Of a stretch of DNA of 64,000 nt, positions 16,523-24,681 are shown in pieces. Position numbers and translations under genes: made by a program. Within the stretch, counting starts at the first letter, position 1; each line of letters begins with the position of its first letter. Origin of the DNA: Aulosira sp. FACHB-615 (lineage in GTDB: Bacteria; Cyanobacteriota; Cyanobacteriia; Cyanobacteriales; Nostocaceae); NCBI RefSeq assembly GCF_014698045.1, contig NZ_JACJSE010000024.1:34378-98377 (forward strand), given 5' to 3'. The notes under the pieces are model-generated. The model saw only the letters and a list, made by a program, of their open reading frames with translations, did not search any database and was not told where the DNA came from.

Positions 16523-18247
16523 CTATCTTGCCAACTGAAATTCATCAAACTTGATCACTTCTGAATCTGGTTTGCGCGTATCAAAAAGATAGCTACTTAC
16601 TTTACCTGTGCTGGTATCAAAGATACTAAAAACAGTAATGTTATTACTAGCTATATAAGGTATTGGTTGACCATTTTCACCTAATATTGGTGCGATGTTT
16701 GGTACCACAGGTTCTAAACCATTGGGGTCGCCGAGGTCAACATATTTTTCTTGATAGTTGGTGGGAACTTCTCGTTTTCTTTCGCCCCAAGCAGCACCAT
16801 AGGTATTACCCACATTTGAGGTTTCTAAAAAGTGCATTCCCCCAGAACTAATAAAGCGATTCCATAAATGAGAATGTCCATAAAAGACTAATTGCACATT
16901 AGCTGCTTCCAGTAAAGGGACAACATCACGGATAATATAGTCAGCGTTTTTGGGATATTCGTAACGCACAGAGGTAATTTTGTTTTGCTGATTGCGATCG
17001 CTGATTTGTATTGGGTCGGTGTACGCTGGAACTATATTATCGCCCAAGGTATGGGGCGGGTGATGGAACATCACAACTTTGTATTTTGCTTGTTGAAATT
17101 CTGGGCTGTTGAGTTCTGCTGCTAACCAATTGTATTGTGTACTACCTTTGGCGATTGGCTCATAAATGATCTGCCCATAACCCCAATTTTCTTGGTTATT
17201 TAAATCTTTTTCTGCTTCTCGATATCTACCTGTAGATTTTCCGTCTAATTTGGGTGTGCGCCACATATTTGTGATGTATAAAACTATTAAACGCACATCA
17301 CCAAAACTAACTGCATAATATTTTTTTCCACCTGATTTACTTTCAGGTAAGCTCAAAATTTCTTCGTAGGTAATTGTATTAAAAGAATGATCAATTAGAG
17401 ATTTGCCACTATATAATTTTTGGGCAACCGCGCGGGGAAAGGTATCATCAAATTCATCATTTAAACTGTTTTTCCTACCAAAACGCCCCATGACTTCATG
17501 ATTACCAATGCAACTATACATGGGTGCGTGTTGGATAATTTGCCCGCCTGTGTAAGTGACTTTCACGCCATTATGCTGCATTTCGTATTGAGCATGACCT
17601 TGTAAGCCAGGAAATAAAGCATTACCCCGATTATCATCAAACCATTCCGAGGCGCGATCGCTCACATTAATTAAATCACCAGCAAACCACACTGCATCGA
17701 CTCTTCCCACTGTTTCTACGACTTTTTGTAGGTTGGCGGCGGTCATCGGCTTGAGTTGATGGTCGGAAGTTAACAGGATTTTGAGCGGTGTTCCCGGTTC
17801 TGGTTTGGCTGTCAGGGTAAAAACATCACTGCTAACAGTCGCGCCATCTTCTCTTATACTGCTAACTCGATAATTCACCCGCACTCCTGGCGTTAACCCT
17901 GTCACCTCCGCTTCATGTCGCCAAATATCCCGCATTGTTGGTTGTTGATAAACTTGTCCATCTTGGGTTTGCTTCCCAACTCTGGATTTTTGGTCTTCTC
18001 TGGTGCGACTGAGTTTAGTCGTTGTGGCTTTGGCAGTTTGCTGCAAATTTTCCCCATAAGCAACTGTATGCTGATTCCCGGCAAACTCAGTAAACCATAC
18101 TACTCTGACTGAGTTTGCCGTTGGTAGCTGCAAAAATGGATCTGTCAACAATTGAGGCGCTACGGTCATAACGGTTTGCCCAAAGGAATGCACGCTTACC
18201 AAGGTAAAGCATAGGACAAACAAAAGTACAGGCTGGAAAAATTTCAT
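16523..18247 (-). CDS. Secreted purple-acid-phosphatase-like metallophosphoesterase
   Basis: 574 residues with an N-terminal signal peptide (about 1-23, hydrophobic FFQPVLLFVLCFTLVSV). Residues 33-148 resemble the fibronectin-like N-terminal domain of purple acid phosphatases, and 155-470 the calcineurin-like metallophosphoesterase core. Metal-site motifs are visible: D162 in TSDHQ, GD at 190-191, GNHE at 248-251, HH at 395-396 and GHSH at 457-460. The first motif reads DHQ where most family members have DxH. Likely an exported phosphomonoesterase or phosphodiesterase. Its ATG overlaps the stop of the GT2 gene upstream by four bases (ATGA), so the two are translationally coupled, an unusual pairing. 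Confidence 0.87.
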   Translation of the reverse strand: MKFFQPVLLFVLCFTLVSVHSFGQTVMTVAPQLLTDPFLQLPTANSVRVVWFTEFAGNQHTVAYGENLQQTAKATTTKLSRTREDQKSRVGKQTQDGQVYQQPTMRDIWRHEAEVTGLTPGVRVNYRVSSIREDGATVSSDVFTLTAKPEPGTPLKILLTSDHQLKPMTAANLQKVVETVGRVDAVWFAGDLINVSDRASEWFDDNRGNALFPGLQGHAQYEMQHNGVKVTYTGGQIIQHAPMYSCIGNHEVMGRFGRKNSLNDEFDDTFPRAVAQKLYSGKSLIDHSFNTITYEEILSLPESKSGGKKYYAVSFGDVRLIVLYITNMWRTPKLDGKSTGRYREAEKDLNNQENWGYGQIIYEPIAKGSTQYNWLAAELNSPEFQQAKYKVVMFHHPPHTLGDNIVPAYTDPIQISDRNQQNKITSVRYEYPKNADYIIRDVVPLLEAANVQLVFYGHSHLWNRFISSGGMHFLETSNVGNTYGAAWGERKREVPTNYQEKYVDLGDPNGLEPVVPNIAPILGENGQPIPYIASNNITVFSIFDTSTGKVSSYLFDTRKPDSEVIKFDEFQLAR

Positions 18248-19083
18248 GATTTGTCCTGGTGGGAAGGTTCTGCGACAAATGCAGGTGCGCGGTGATTCGC
18301 TTTGTGATTATAGATTTGGATGAGTTGGTGAATTCGCTCAATTTGATGTGATGTCAGCGAGTACAAACCAGCCTGATTAATTATCTGTTTTAATTCTGCT
18401 GCCCACTGACCATAATGAGAACCCCCGATAGTGCCTTGGGATGATTGAATATAATTCACTAAAACTTGGCGGTTGATTTGAAATTGACTACTGCCATATT
18501 TTTTCGTGCATTGGAGTAAAAATTCATAGTCGGCAAATACTCGATAGTCAGGATTCCATTTGAGGGTATCGTCATGATAGTGGGTGAATCCATTGCTATC
18601 AAAAATCTCTTGTTGTGTAATTAATTGATCAAGTGTACAGTTAGGGTCTTTGGGAGACAAAAAAACTTTACTGGTGCGGATGATTTTATCTTGACAAACC
18701 ACATCTCGGCGACGCTGCTGCACTGCCATACTGTATTTCACAAAGTTATTTTCTCTAAAAAAATGCTTGGTAACAGCAACAAACTCTGGTTCTAAGCTAT
18801 TGTCATCATCTAAGTATGTAATTAAATTGCCTGTAGCTAGATTTAGTCCGGTATTACGTGCGTAGCAGAGTCCAAAGCCAACAGATGAATGTTCTATTTC
18901 TTGATAAACAATAGTAAACGGCACTTGCAACGCCGCAATAATTTCTCTAGTTTCTTGGTTGCCGCCATCGTTAATTACTACCCACTCAAAATCATGGTCA
19001 GTTTGGTTAATTAAACTCTTCAGTGCATCTGTATAGAGTTTTTGCGGTCTATTGTATGTAGCAGTAATAATTGATATTTTCAT
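18244..19083 (-). CDS. Glycosyltransferase family 2
   Basis: 279 residues from ATG 19083 (MKISIITATYNRP); the longer frame begins at a TTG. GT-A fold of family GT2: nucleotide-binding VVINDGGN at about 36-43 and the metal-binding DDD in TYLDDDNSLEP near 94, with ARNTGL between them. No membrane segment. Acceptor and sugar donor unknown. It directly precedes and overlaps the secreted phosphatase gene. Confidence 0.87.
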   Translation of the reverse strand: MKISIITATYNRPQKLYTDALKSLINQTDHDFEWVVINDGGNQETREIIAALQVPFTIVYQEIEHSSVGFGLCYARNTGLNLATGNLITYLDDDNSLEPEFVAVTKHFFRENNFVKYSMAVQQRRRDVVCQDKIIRTSKVFLSPKDPNCTLDQLITQQEIFDSNGFTHYHDDTLKWNPDYRVFADYEFLLQCTKKYGSSQFQINRQVLVNYIQSSQGTIGGSHYGQWAAELKQIINQAGLYSLTSHQIERIHQLIQIYNHKANHRAPAFVAEPSHQDKS

Positions 19084-19239
19084 TTTTGACCCCAATTCCT
19101 ACTGACTTTTGACGGCTGCGGTTTATTTAGATCACAAGAAAAAGTTAAATTTCTATTAAAATATGTCAATTATGAGCAGATGTAGCAAACTCTACTAAAT
19201 TTTGTGAGGAAAACCGTTAACTTGATGAGAGCCGTAAAT

Positions 19240-19253
19240 GTAATTCAGGCTAC
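19240..19253 (+). promoter_or_regulatory. Candidate NtcA-binding site (GTAN8TAC) at the ntcB start
   Basis: The sequence GTA-ATTCAGGC-TAC fits the NtcA consensus GTAN8TAC exactly and ends 6 bases before the ntcB ATG. NtcA control of ntcB is established in Anabaena, but a class II activator site would normally lie about 41 bases before the transcription start, so at this position it would either act as a repressor site or be a chance match. Six fixed bases give roughly one chance match per 4 kb. Confidence 0.35.
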
Positions 19254-19259
19254 CTTCAC

Positions 19260-20195
19260 ATGCGACTAGAACAGTTGCAAGCTTTTTTGGCGATCGCAGA
19301 CAGTGGCAGCTTCCAACAAGCAGCCCGACAATGTGGTGTCACTCAATCAACTATTAGCCGCCAAATTCAAGCTTTAGAGGCTGATTTGGGTGTGGAACTG
19401 TTTCACCGCAACACTCATGCTAAATTAACTTTGGGCGGGGAACGTTTATTGCCGCGTGTCCGCAAGATTTGTCAGGAGTGGCAAGTTGCTACCCAAGAAT
19501 TAGTAGATTTAATGGCGGGTAAGCAACCAGAGTTGTGCATTGCTTCGATTCATTCTCTTTGTGCTTCTTACTTACCGCCAGTATTACAAAAGTTCTGCCG
19601 AGATTATCCCGAAGTGCAGTTGCGGGTAACATCTTTGGGGAGCGATCGCGCCCTGAAGGTTCTCAAAGATGGTTTAGTAGATTTAGCGATCGTCATGAAT
19701 AATCGCTTTTTAACCACCGGCAGGGAAATGGTGGTGGAAGTTTTATACGAAGAACCAATCGAAGTCCTCATCGCCGCTAATCATCCTCTCGCCCAATATG
19801 AACGCATTCCTTGGTCAGAATTGGTGCGTTATCCCCAAGTGGTATTTAAAGATGGCTATGGAATGCAACGGTTAGTCCAAGATAAATTTGAGCGTTTAGA
19901 AGCCACACTCCATGCGGCTTTAGAAGTCAATACTTTAGATGCGTTTCGGGGTGTGGTGCGTCAAGGTGAATTAATTGCCTTACTTCCGACTTCGGCGTTA
20001 GTCGAATCGCGTCACGACTCAACTTTAGCCGTGCGTCCTTTAGCCAATAATCCCTTAGATAATTCTGGGTTGACTCGCCGCGTCGTTATGGTCACAACCC
20101 AAGACCGCCTGCAAATTCCCCCGATTAAACATTTTTGGGAATTGGTGTTAGAAAATATTCCGCCGCAATCAAAAGAACAGCGATCGGCTTCCTGA
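19260..20195 (+). CDS. ntcB: LysR-type nitrate-assimilation regulator NtcB
   Basis: 311-residue LysR-type transcription factor: winged helix-turn-helix at residues 1-60 (MRLEQLQAFLAIADSGSFQQAARQ in outline, TQSTISRQIQALE), linker helix, then a periplasmic-binding-like effector domain from about 88. The N-terminus and the segment VTSLGSDRALKVLKDGLVDLAIVM agree with my recollection of cyanobacterial NtcB, which activates nirA-nrtABCD-narB in response to nitrite. The identification is strengthened by the CnaT-like gene 214 bases downstream on the same strand, the order found in Anabaena. The nir structural genes are not in this window. Confidence 0.85.
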   Translation: MRLEQLQAFLAIADSGSFQQAARQCGVTQSTISRQIQALEADLGVELFHRNTHAKLTLGGERLLPRVRKICQEWQVATQELVDLMAGKQPELCIASIHSLCASYLPPVLQKFCRDYPEVQLRVTSLGSDRALKVLKDGLVDLAIVMNNRFLTTGREMVVEVLYEEPIEVLIAANHPLAQYERIPWSELVRYPQVVFKDGYGMQRLVQDKFERLEATLHAALEVNTLDAFRGVVRQGELIALLPTSALVESRHDSTLAVRPLANNPLDNSGLTRRVVMVTTQDRLQIPPIKHFWELVLENIPPQSKEQRSAS

Positions 20196-20205
20196 AGTAT
20201 GATTA

Positions 20206-20405
20206 GTCAACAGTCCATAGTCAATGGTCAACCAATTTTAGATTTTGGATTTTAGATTTTAGATTGTCTGCACCCATAAAGGGAGCGACCAATTTGAGAC
20301 TTTGGATTTTAGATTCAATTCCACTATCCAAAATTTAAAATCTAAACTTTGGAGGGTCAATTTCTGTACCAATGACCAATGACCAATGACAAATGACCAG
20401 TGACC
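20206..20405. repeat. Two heptamer arrays and a low-complexity tract between ntcB and cnaT
   Basis: AGTCAAC/AGTCAAT-type units at about 20206-20231, a T-rich GATTTTAGATTTTGG tract (20235-20345), and (CAATGAC)n units at 20369-20405 ending just before the cnaT ATG. Because the last array occupies the usual ribosome-binding region, cnaT has no evident Shine-Dalgarno sequence. Confidence 0.75.
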
Positions 20406-20409
20406 AAAT

Positions 20410-21477
20410 ATGAGCAATATCTTCAGGGAACTACTCAAAAAGGTAGGCAGTGGCAATCACACAGGCGAAAATTTAACTCGTGCGGAAGCTGCGATCGCTA
20501 CTAAAATGATTTTGTTGGGAGAAGCCACACCAGCCCAAATCGGCGCATTCTTAATTGCCCATCGCATCAAACGACCAACGGGCGAAGAGTTGGCAGGAAT
20601 GTTAGATACATACAATGAACTAGGGCCAAAACTCCAGCCGATCAACGCTACATCGCCTGTGATGGTGTTGGGAATACCTTATGATGGCAGAACTCGGACT
20701 GCACCCATTAGCAACGTTACAGCTTTAATTCTCGCGGCGGCTGGACAACCTGTGGTGATGCACGGTGGCGATCGCTTACCCACCAAATATGGTTTACCTT
20801 TAATCGAAGTTTGGCAAGGTTTAGGCGTTGATTGGACTGCTTTATCTTTACCTCAAACCCAGCAAGTCTTTGCACAAACCAAAATTGGCTTTATCTACAC
20901 ACCTCGTCATTTCCCCTTAACTAACAGTATTTGGGAATACCGCGACCAACTAGGTAAACGTCCACCTTTTGCCACAATGGAATTAATTTGGTGTCCTTAT
21001 GCGGGTGATACTCACCTAATTGCCGGGTTTGTTCATCCCCCCACCGAAGGAATGTTTCAATCTGCATTAGAATTAAGAGAAGTAAGAAAATATACTTTAG
21101 TTAAAGGCTTAGAAGGAAGTGGTGACTTACCACGCGATCGCACCGCAATTATCGCTTTATCTCCATCGCCAGATTTAGCCAGGTTATTTCTCTCACCCCA
21201 TGATTACGGGTTTACCACCAAAAACGTCCCTTTAGGCACCACTGAAGAATTAATCACCCAAATTCAAGAGGTTCTAGCAGGCAAACCAGGGGAATTATTA
21301 CAAACAGCTTTATGGAATGGGGGATTTTATCTCTGGCGCAGTGGTATGTGTTCAGATATGGCATCAGGTATCGCCACAGCCAAAGAATTATTAACTAATG
21401 GTGTAGTCGCGGCTAAATTGCAAGAGTTGAGGCAAATAGTTAATTCAACTTCCCAGAATGCCTTGCAGCATATTTAA
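20410..21477 (+). CDS. cnaT: CnaT, anthranilate phosphoribosyltransferase-like regulator of nitrate assimilation
   Basis: 355-residue protein with the fold of glycosyltransferase family 3 / anthranilate phosphoribosyltransferase: helical N-terminal domain (LTRAEAAIATKMILLGEATPAQIGAFLIAHRIK in outline) followed by the phosphoribosyl-binding domain. Where TrpD enzymes have the glycine-rich GTGGDG PRPP loop, this one reads VLGIPYDGRTRTAPIS, so it is unlikely to make tryptophan. In Anabaena the gene next to ntcB, cnaT, encodes such a protein and is required for expression of the nir operon. Gene order and family both fit. The biochemical activity is not known to me. Confidence 0.85.
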   Translation: MSNIFRELLKKVGSGNHTGENLTRAEAAIATKMILLGEATPAQIGAFLIAHRIKRPTGEELAGMLDTYNELGPKLQPINATSPVMVLGIPYDGRTRTAPISNVTALILAAAGQPVVMHGGDRLPTKYGLPLIEVWQGLGVDWTALSLPQTQQVFAQTKIGFIYTPRHFPLTNSIWEYRDQLGKRPPFATMELIWCPYAGDTHLIAGFVHPPTEGMFQSALELREVRKYTLVKGLEGSGDLPRDRTAIIALSPSPDLARLFLSPHDYGFTTKNVPLGTTEELITQIQEVLAGKPGELLQTALWNGGFYLWRSGMCSDMASGIATAKELLTNGVVAAKLQELRQIVNSTSQNALQHI

Positions 21478-21539
21478 TTACTTTTACAATCCAAATATTA
21501 TGATGTCTTGTTTACAGCAAGCGATCGCTTGTCCTGTTG

Positions 21540-21692
21540 TCCAATAAATTTCTCCAACCCTTACCCAGCATAGTGTTTCGCTTCTTCACTGCCGATGAAT
21601 TGCAGCAAATTGCGATCGCCGCAGGTTTTCATCCAGACTGTGTACAGGTGGAAACTCGCGGAGTATACGGCACGCTCAAATGTATCAAGTAA
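21540..21692 (+). pseudogene. C-terminal fragment of a probable SAM-dependent methyltransferase
   Basis: An open reading of about 50 codons with protein-like composition and no start: ...VFRFFTADELQQIAIAAGF..., QVETRGVYGTLKC, then TAA at 21690. Segments of the form RFFxxDELxxLAxxAGF are found near the end of class I methyltransferases. A TGA at 21501 closes the frame upstream and nothing before it continues the homology. It abuts the end of the convergent gene at 21694. I regard it as the tail of a deleted gene. Confidence 0.45.
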
Positions 21693-21693
21693 A

Positions 21694-22596
21694 TTATTCA
21701 CCAATAGATAACACCAGACCTTCACAGGCTAGTAAACCTTGGGCAAAAGTTGCTTTTACATCAGTTTGCACTTGATCGAGAAAGTCATCCTCATCATCGG
21801 GATGGTGATGGGAAATCACTAATTTCTTCACTGCTGCATTTTGGGCTACTTCTACAGCCGCTTGCCAGTGTACATCCGTCGATTCGTGGCTATTGGCTGT
21901 TGGTGGAACGTAAGTAGCATTTGCAATTAGCAAATCTACACCTTTTACCAGTTGTAAAATCTGCTCTTGATCAACAGGATCAGCATTTTTGGTTAAATCG
22001 GTAACGTAGGCAACACTTTTATTCTGCCAGGAAACTCGGTAGCCAACAGAACGCTGTGTTTGATTAATCAAGGCTGTGGTAACTGTGACATCATCTAGCT
22101 GCACATCATTACCGGGAATCACATTATGGAAATGCAATTCCGACTGCATTACCTGGAGTGGATAAGGAAAGTGCGGCTGTAACATCTGATCACAAAGGCA
22201 CTGTTTAATGGAAGCACTGTTAGAAGCAGCCGAACCATAAATATGAAAGCGGTTTTCTGGGACAAATGCTGGTGCAAAAAACGGAAACCCTTGAATGCGA
22301 TTTGATTGAGAATTGGTAAAAAATAAATGTGCTTCTATCGGTTGTTGCAGTTGTCGCAAAGATTTACCGAGAATACGTAGACCAGTTCCACCATCAAAAA
22401 TCAAGCGTTTACCTGCTACTTGTATTTCTATACAAGCAGTATTTCCGCCATAACGATCGGCGTTACTAGCTGGGGTGGCGATTAAACCTCTGACACCCCA
22501 AAATTGCACAAAAAATTCACCCACGGAACTACTAGCGGTTGTAGTTGCGGTTTCAGTTACGGAACTTTGGAAATCCGACGGCGCAAGATTTGACAT
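21694..22596 (-). CDS. Metallo-beta-lactamase-fold protein lacking the metal-binding motif
   Basis: 300 residues with the layout of RNase Z/PhnP-type metallo-hydrolases: FWGVRGLIATP at about 32, RYGGNTACIEIQ at 48, FDGGTGLR at 67, and IQGFPFF at 101. Between the last two, where catalytic members have HxHxDH (THxHWDH), this protein reads T-N-S-Q-S-N-R (94-100): every metal ligand is replaced. Other histidines remain (VISHHHPDDEDD near the end). Thus it is probably a binding or regulatory pseudo-enzyme rather than a hydrolase. It follows panD by 12 bases and is likely in its operon. Confidence 0.8.
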   Translation of the reverse strand: MSNLAPSDFQSSVTETATTTASSSVGEFFVQFWGVRGLIATPASNADRYGGNTACIEIQVAGKRLIFDGGTGLRILGKSLRQLQQPIEAHLFFTNSQSNRIQGFPFFAPAFVPENRFHIYGSAASNSASIKQCLCDQMLQPHFPYPLQVMQSELHFHNVIPGNDVQLDDVTVTTALINQTQRSVGYRVSWQNKSVAYVTDLTKNADPVDQEQILQLVKGVDLLIANATYVPPTANSHESTDVHWQAAVEVAQNAAVKKLVISHHHPDDEDDFLDQVQTDVKATFAQGLLACEGLVLSIGE

Positions 22597-22608
22597 TTTT
22601 CTGACAAT

Positions 22609-22992
22609 TTAGACCTTACTGAGCAGGTCATCGTAGTGCCGCACTTCTAATAGTCGGTTTTTTTCGTCCACAATGACTACCGTAGGAGAGTAATTTTTTA
22701 ACTCTTCCAAAGAGAACTGCCCGTAAGCCATTATAATCAAGCGATCGCCCACAATGCCTAGACGTGCCGCCGCCCCATTTAGCTCAATAATTCCCGAATT
22801 GGCTGGAGCCTTGATTGTGTATGTAATAAAACGTTCACCATTGGCAACATTGACGACTTGCACTTGCTCGTAGGGTAAAATACCAGCCTTGTCTAACAAC
22901 ATTTCATCGATGCTGATACTACCTACGTAGTTAATATTCGCCCCAGTCAGGGTGCAATTGTGTATTTTTGCCAAAAGAACTGTACGCTGCAT
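22609..22992 (-). CDS. panD: Aspartate 1-decarboxylase
   Basis: Pyruvoyl enzyme making beta-alanine from L-aspartate for pantothenate and coenzyme A. From ATG 22992 (MQRTVLLAKIHNC) the product has 127 residues, the family length. Gly24-Ser25 (YVGSISID) is the self-cleavage site generating the pyruvoyl group; Lys9, His11 and the ERFITYTI segment with Tyr58-region are conserved. A GTG at 23031 would add 13 residues with no family match. It precedes the metal-less MBL-fold gene closely on the same strand. Confidence 0.95.
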   Translation of the reverse strand: MQRTVLLAKIHNCTLTGANINYVGSISIDEMLLDKAGILPYEQVQVVNVANGERFITYTIKAPANSGIIELNGAAARLGIVGDRLIIMAYGQFSLEELKNYSPTVVIVDEKNRLLEVRHYDDLLSKV

Positions 22993-23081
22993 TATTTTTG
23001 AGGTTTTTTGATTGCCTGACTCTAGTATCACAAAAGCATCCAGCCGTTGTAAAATGACGGGGTTTTAAACTCAATTTTTCT

Positions 23082-23211
23082 AGGACTTACGCAACTGGCA
23101 TATTTTTCTGTAGGGTGTGTGACGCAACGAGAAGATTTGAACATAGTCATCAGATTTTCAGATTTATAGCGTCACGCACCAACCACCAATTGTGACACTT
23201 ACGTGAGTCCT
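23082..23211. mobile_element. MITE-like element, family A copy 3 (degenerate)
   Basis: 130 bases between AGGACTTACGCA (23082-23093) and TACGTGAGTCCT (23200-23211); the ends match as an inverted repeat at 10 of 12 bases, so this copy has decayed. Near its right end it shares the ACAATTGTG-like stretch (CCAATTGTG) with the copy at 16217-16509 (ACAATTGTG). It lies between panD and the ParE-type toxin gene. Confidence 0.5.
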
Positions 23212-23218
23212 GTTTTCT

Positions 23219-23515
23219 TTAAAGCTCTAAGCTCTCTTGTGCCGAATGCCAAAACCTAGCAATACTGATTCGTTGTTTATCTTCTTCTACACGATAAATA
23301 ATTCGGTAAGGCTTAAGAATCAGCTGACGGATATGAGAATCATTAAATTCCGGTACTTTTTGACCTCGGAGAGGAAACTGGCTTAACTCTTTGGTTTTTT
23401 CCAAGAGTTGCTGACCCAATTTTCTTGCAGCTTCAGGATTACTTAAGGCAATGTACCTAACAATAGCTTCCAAATCTCCTATAGCTTTTGGAGAGAGAAC
23501 TACTTGGTAGTCCAT
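23219..23515 (-). CDS. ParE/RelE superfamily toxin
   Basis: 98-residue toxin of the ParE/RelE fold: DYQVVLSPKAIGDLEAIVRYIA at the start, FPLRGQKVPEF, LILKPYRIIYRVE and a final ARFWHSAQE are the family signposts. ParE toxins inhibit DNA gyrase; RelE toxins cleave mRNA on the ribosome. The sequence is closer to the ParE side. Its ATG overlaps the antitoxin gene by 16 bases. Length is complete, so the module appears functional. Confidence 0.9.
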   Translation of the reverse strand: MDYQVVLSPKAIGDLEAIVRYIALSNPEAARKLGQQLLEKTKELSQFPLRGQKVPEFNDSHIRQLILKPYRIIYRVEEDKQRISIARFWHSAQESLEL

Positions 23516-23685
23516 GCTGCAATCATTTGCTCAACAGCCTCAATCGACACTCCTTGACCTTGGTCAATTTCTGCTAAACCCTCTCTGACAGCAGCAATAA
23601 ACTCAATTTCCCGCACTATATCACGAAGAGAGACGTGAGGAGGTAATCTTTTCACAAGTTCCAGAACTGTTTCTCTATCACTCAT
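23500..23685 (-). CDS. Small antitoxin partner of the ParE-type toxin
   Basis: 61 residues, acidic overall, beginning MSDRETVLELVKRLPPHVSLRDIV, ending in EQMIAAWTTK. It belongs to a small cyanobacterial antitoxin type; a truncated relative is found at 6866-7045. It precedes and overlaps the toxin gene, the usual order. The amphipathic C-terminal helix probably binds the toxin and the N-terminal helices may form the DNA-binding or dimerisation part (inference). Confidence 0.8.
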   Translation of the reverse strand: MSDRETVLELVKRLPPHVSLRDIVREIEFIAAVREGLAEIDQGQGVSIEAVEQMIAAWTTK

Positions 23686-23751
23686 AGCAGTTTATTTTTT
23701 GATTCCGAGATCAAAATGATTTTAGCTCAAATGTGAAGATTGCTGAGGAGC

Positions 23752-23778
23752 CAGTACTCAGTGCTGAGTGCTGAGTAT
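23752..23778. repeat. Heptanucleotide repeat (GCTGAGT)n
   Basis: About three units of ACTCAGT/GCTGAGT in the spacer between the toxin-antitoxin pair and ppa. A complement version is at 13434-13455. Confidence 0.7.
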
Positions 23779-23846
23779 TGTTGCCCATTATGTAGCACTA
23801 ACATCTAGATGCTGTAGGCGTTTGCTCAACTCTCAGCACTCAAAGA

Positions 23847-24356
23847 TTATTTAGCAGCTTGGATGCACTTTTCTACCAAAGCTGCAACTGTACCAACATC
23901 TTGCCAACCGAGAATTTCAGTTACTTTCTTTTCCAAGTTTTTATAACTGCGGAAAAATTCAGCAATCTCATCTAAACGGTGCGGTGCTACGTCATTGAGA
24001 GATTTGACATGGGTATAGCGTGGGTCTTTGTCTGGTACACAAAGAATTTTTTCATCGCGATCGCCACCATCAATCATCTCTAACATACCTATTGGGCGTG
24101 CAGCAATGATACAACCAGGAAAAGTTGGCTCATCGATGATCACCATCCCATCTAGAGGGTCGCCATCATCAGCCAAAGTATTCGGCACAAAACCATAGTC
24201 GTAGGGATATCTTACCGAAGAATAAAGCACTCGGTCTAGGGCAAAAGCTTCCAGTTCTTTGTCATACTCGTATTTATTCTTGCTTCCACCTGGGATTTCA
24301 ATCAGAACGTTCAGAATACCCGGTTTTGGTTGAGCAGGAATACGGGATAAGTCCAC
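23847..24356 (-). CDS. ppa: Inorganic pyrophosphatase
   Basis: Cytosolic family I pyrophosphatase hydrolysing pyrophosphate to phosphate with Mg2+. 169 residues, the normal size. Signature DGDPLD at residues 64-69 with PYDYGFVPNT before it; further aspartates in GGDRDEKIL and VPDKDPRY line the active site. The start is a GTG at 24356 (encoding the initiator of MDLSRIPAQPKPG): a strong AAGGAG lies 9 bases ahead and the family begins exactly here. Monocistronic. Confidence 0.95.
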   Translation of the reverse strand: MDLSRIPAQPKPGILNVLIEIPGGSKNKYEYDKELEAFALDRVLYSSVRYPYDYGFVPNTLADDGDPLDGMVIIDEPTFPGCIIAARPIGMLEMIDGGDRDEKILCVPDKDPRYTHVKSLNDVAPHRLDEIAEFFRSYKNLEKKVTEILGWQDVGTVAALVEKCIQAAK

Positions 24357-24681
24357 AACAACACTCCTTGGCTAACAGTAAATTGGGGATGCACTCTGTT
24401 TAGTTCCCCGTGTAGAATTTTATGGCCAAGATGCACTTCTGCCCAAAGTATTTTCTCACACAACCAGAATCTGACAAAGTTCCACACCCAAATCATCCTG
24501 AATTTTGAGTGAAGTTGCTGCTACTACCTAAAAATTCTGGTTTTAAGAATAAAGAGAAAGTTCTCAATTTTGAGTACTTAATTATGATTTTGTAGTAATG
24601 ATTCTGCCATCCGAGGGATGTGTCAATACTTAAAGAATGGCTAATCTAAAACTAACATTTAATCAATAAATATATAGAATT
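24357..24681. other. Spacer between divergent ppa and the 85-residue protein gene
   Basis: No gene or repeat that I can support. It is AT-rich, especially in the last 150 bases ahead of the plus-strand gene, and should contain both promoters. Confidence 0.5.
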
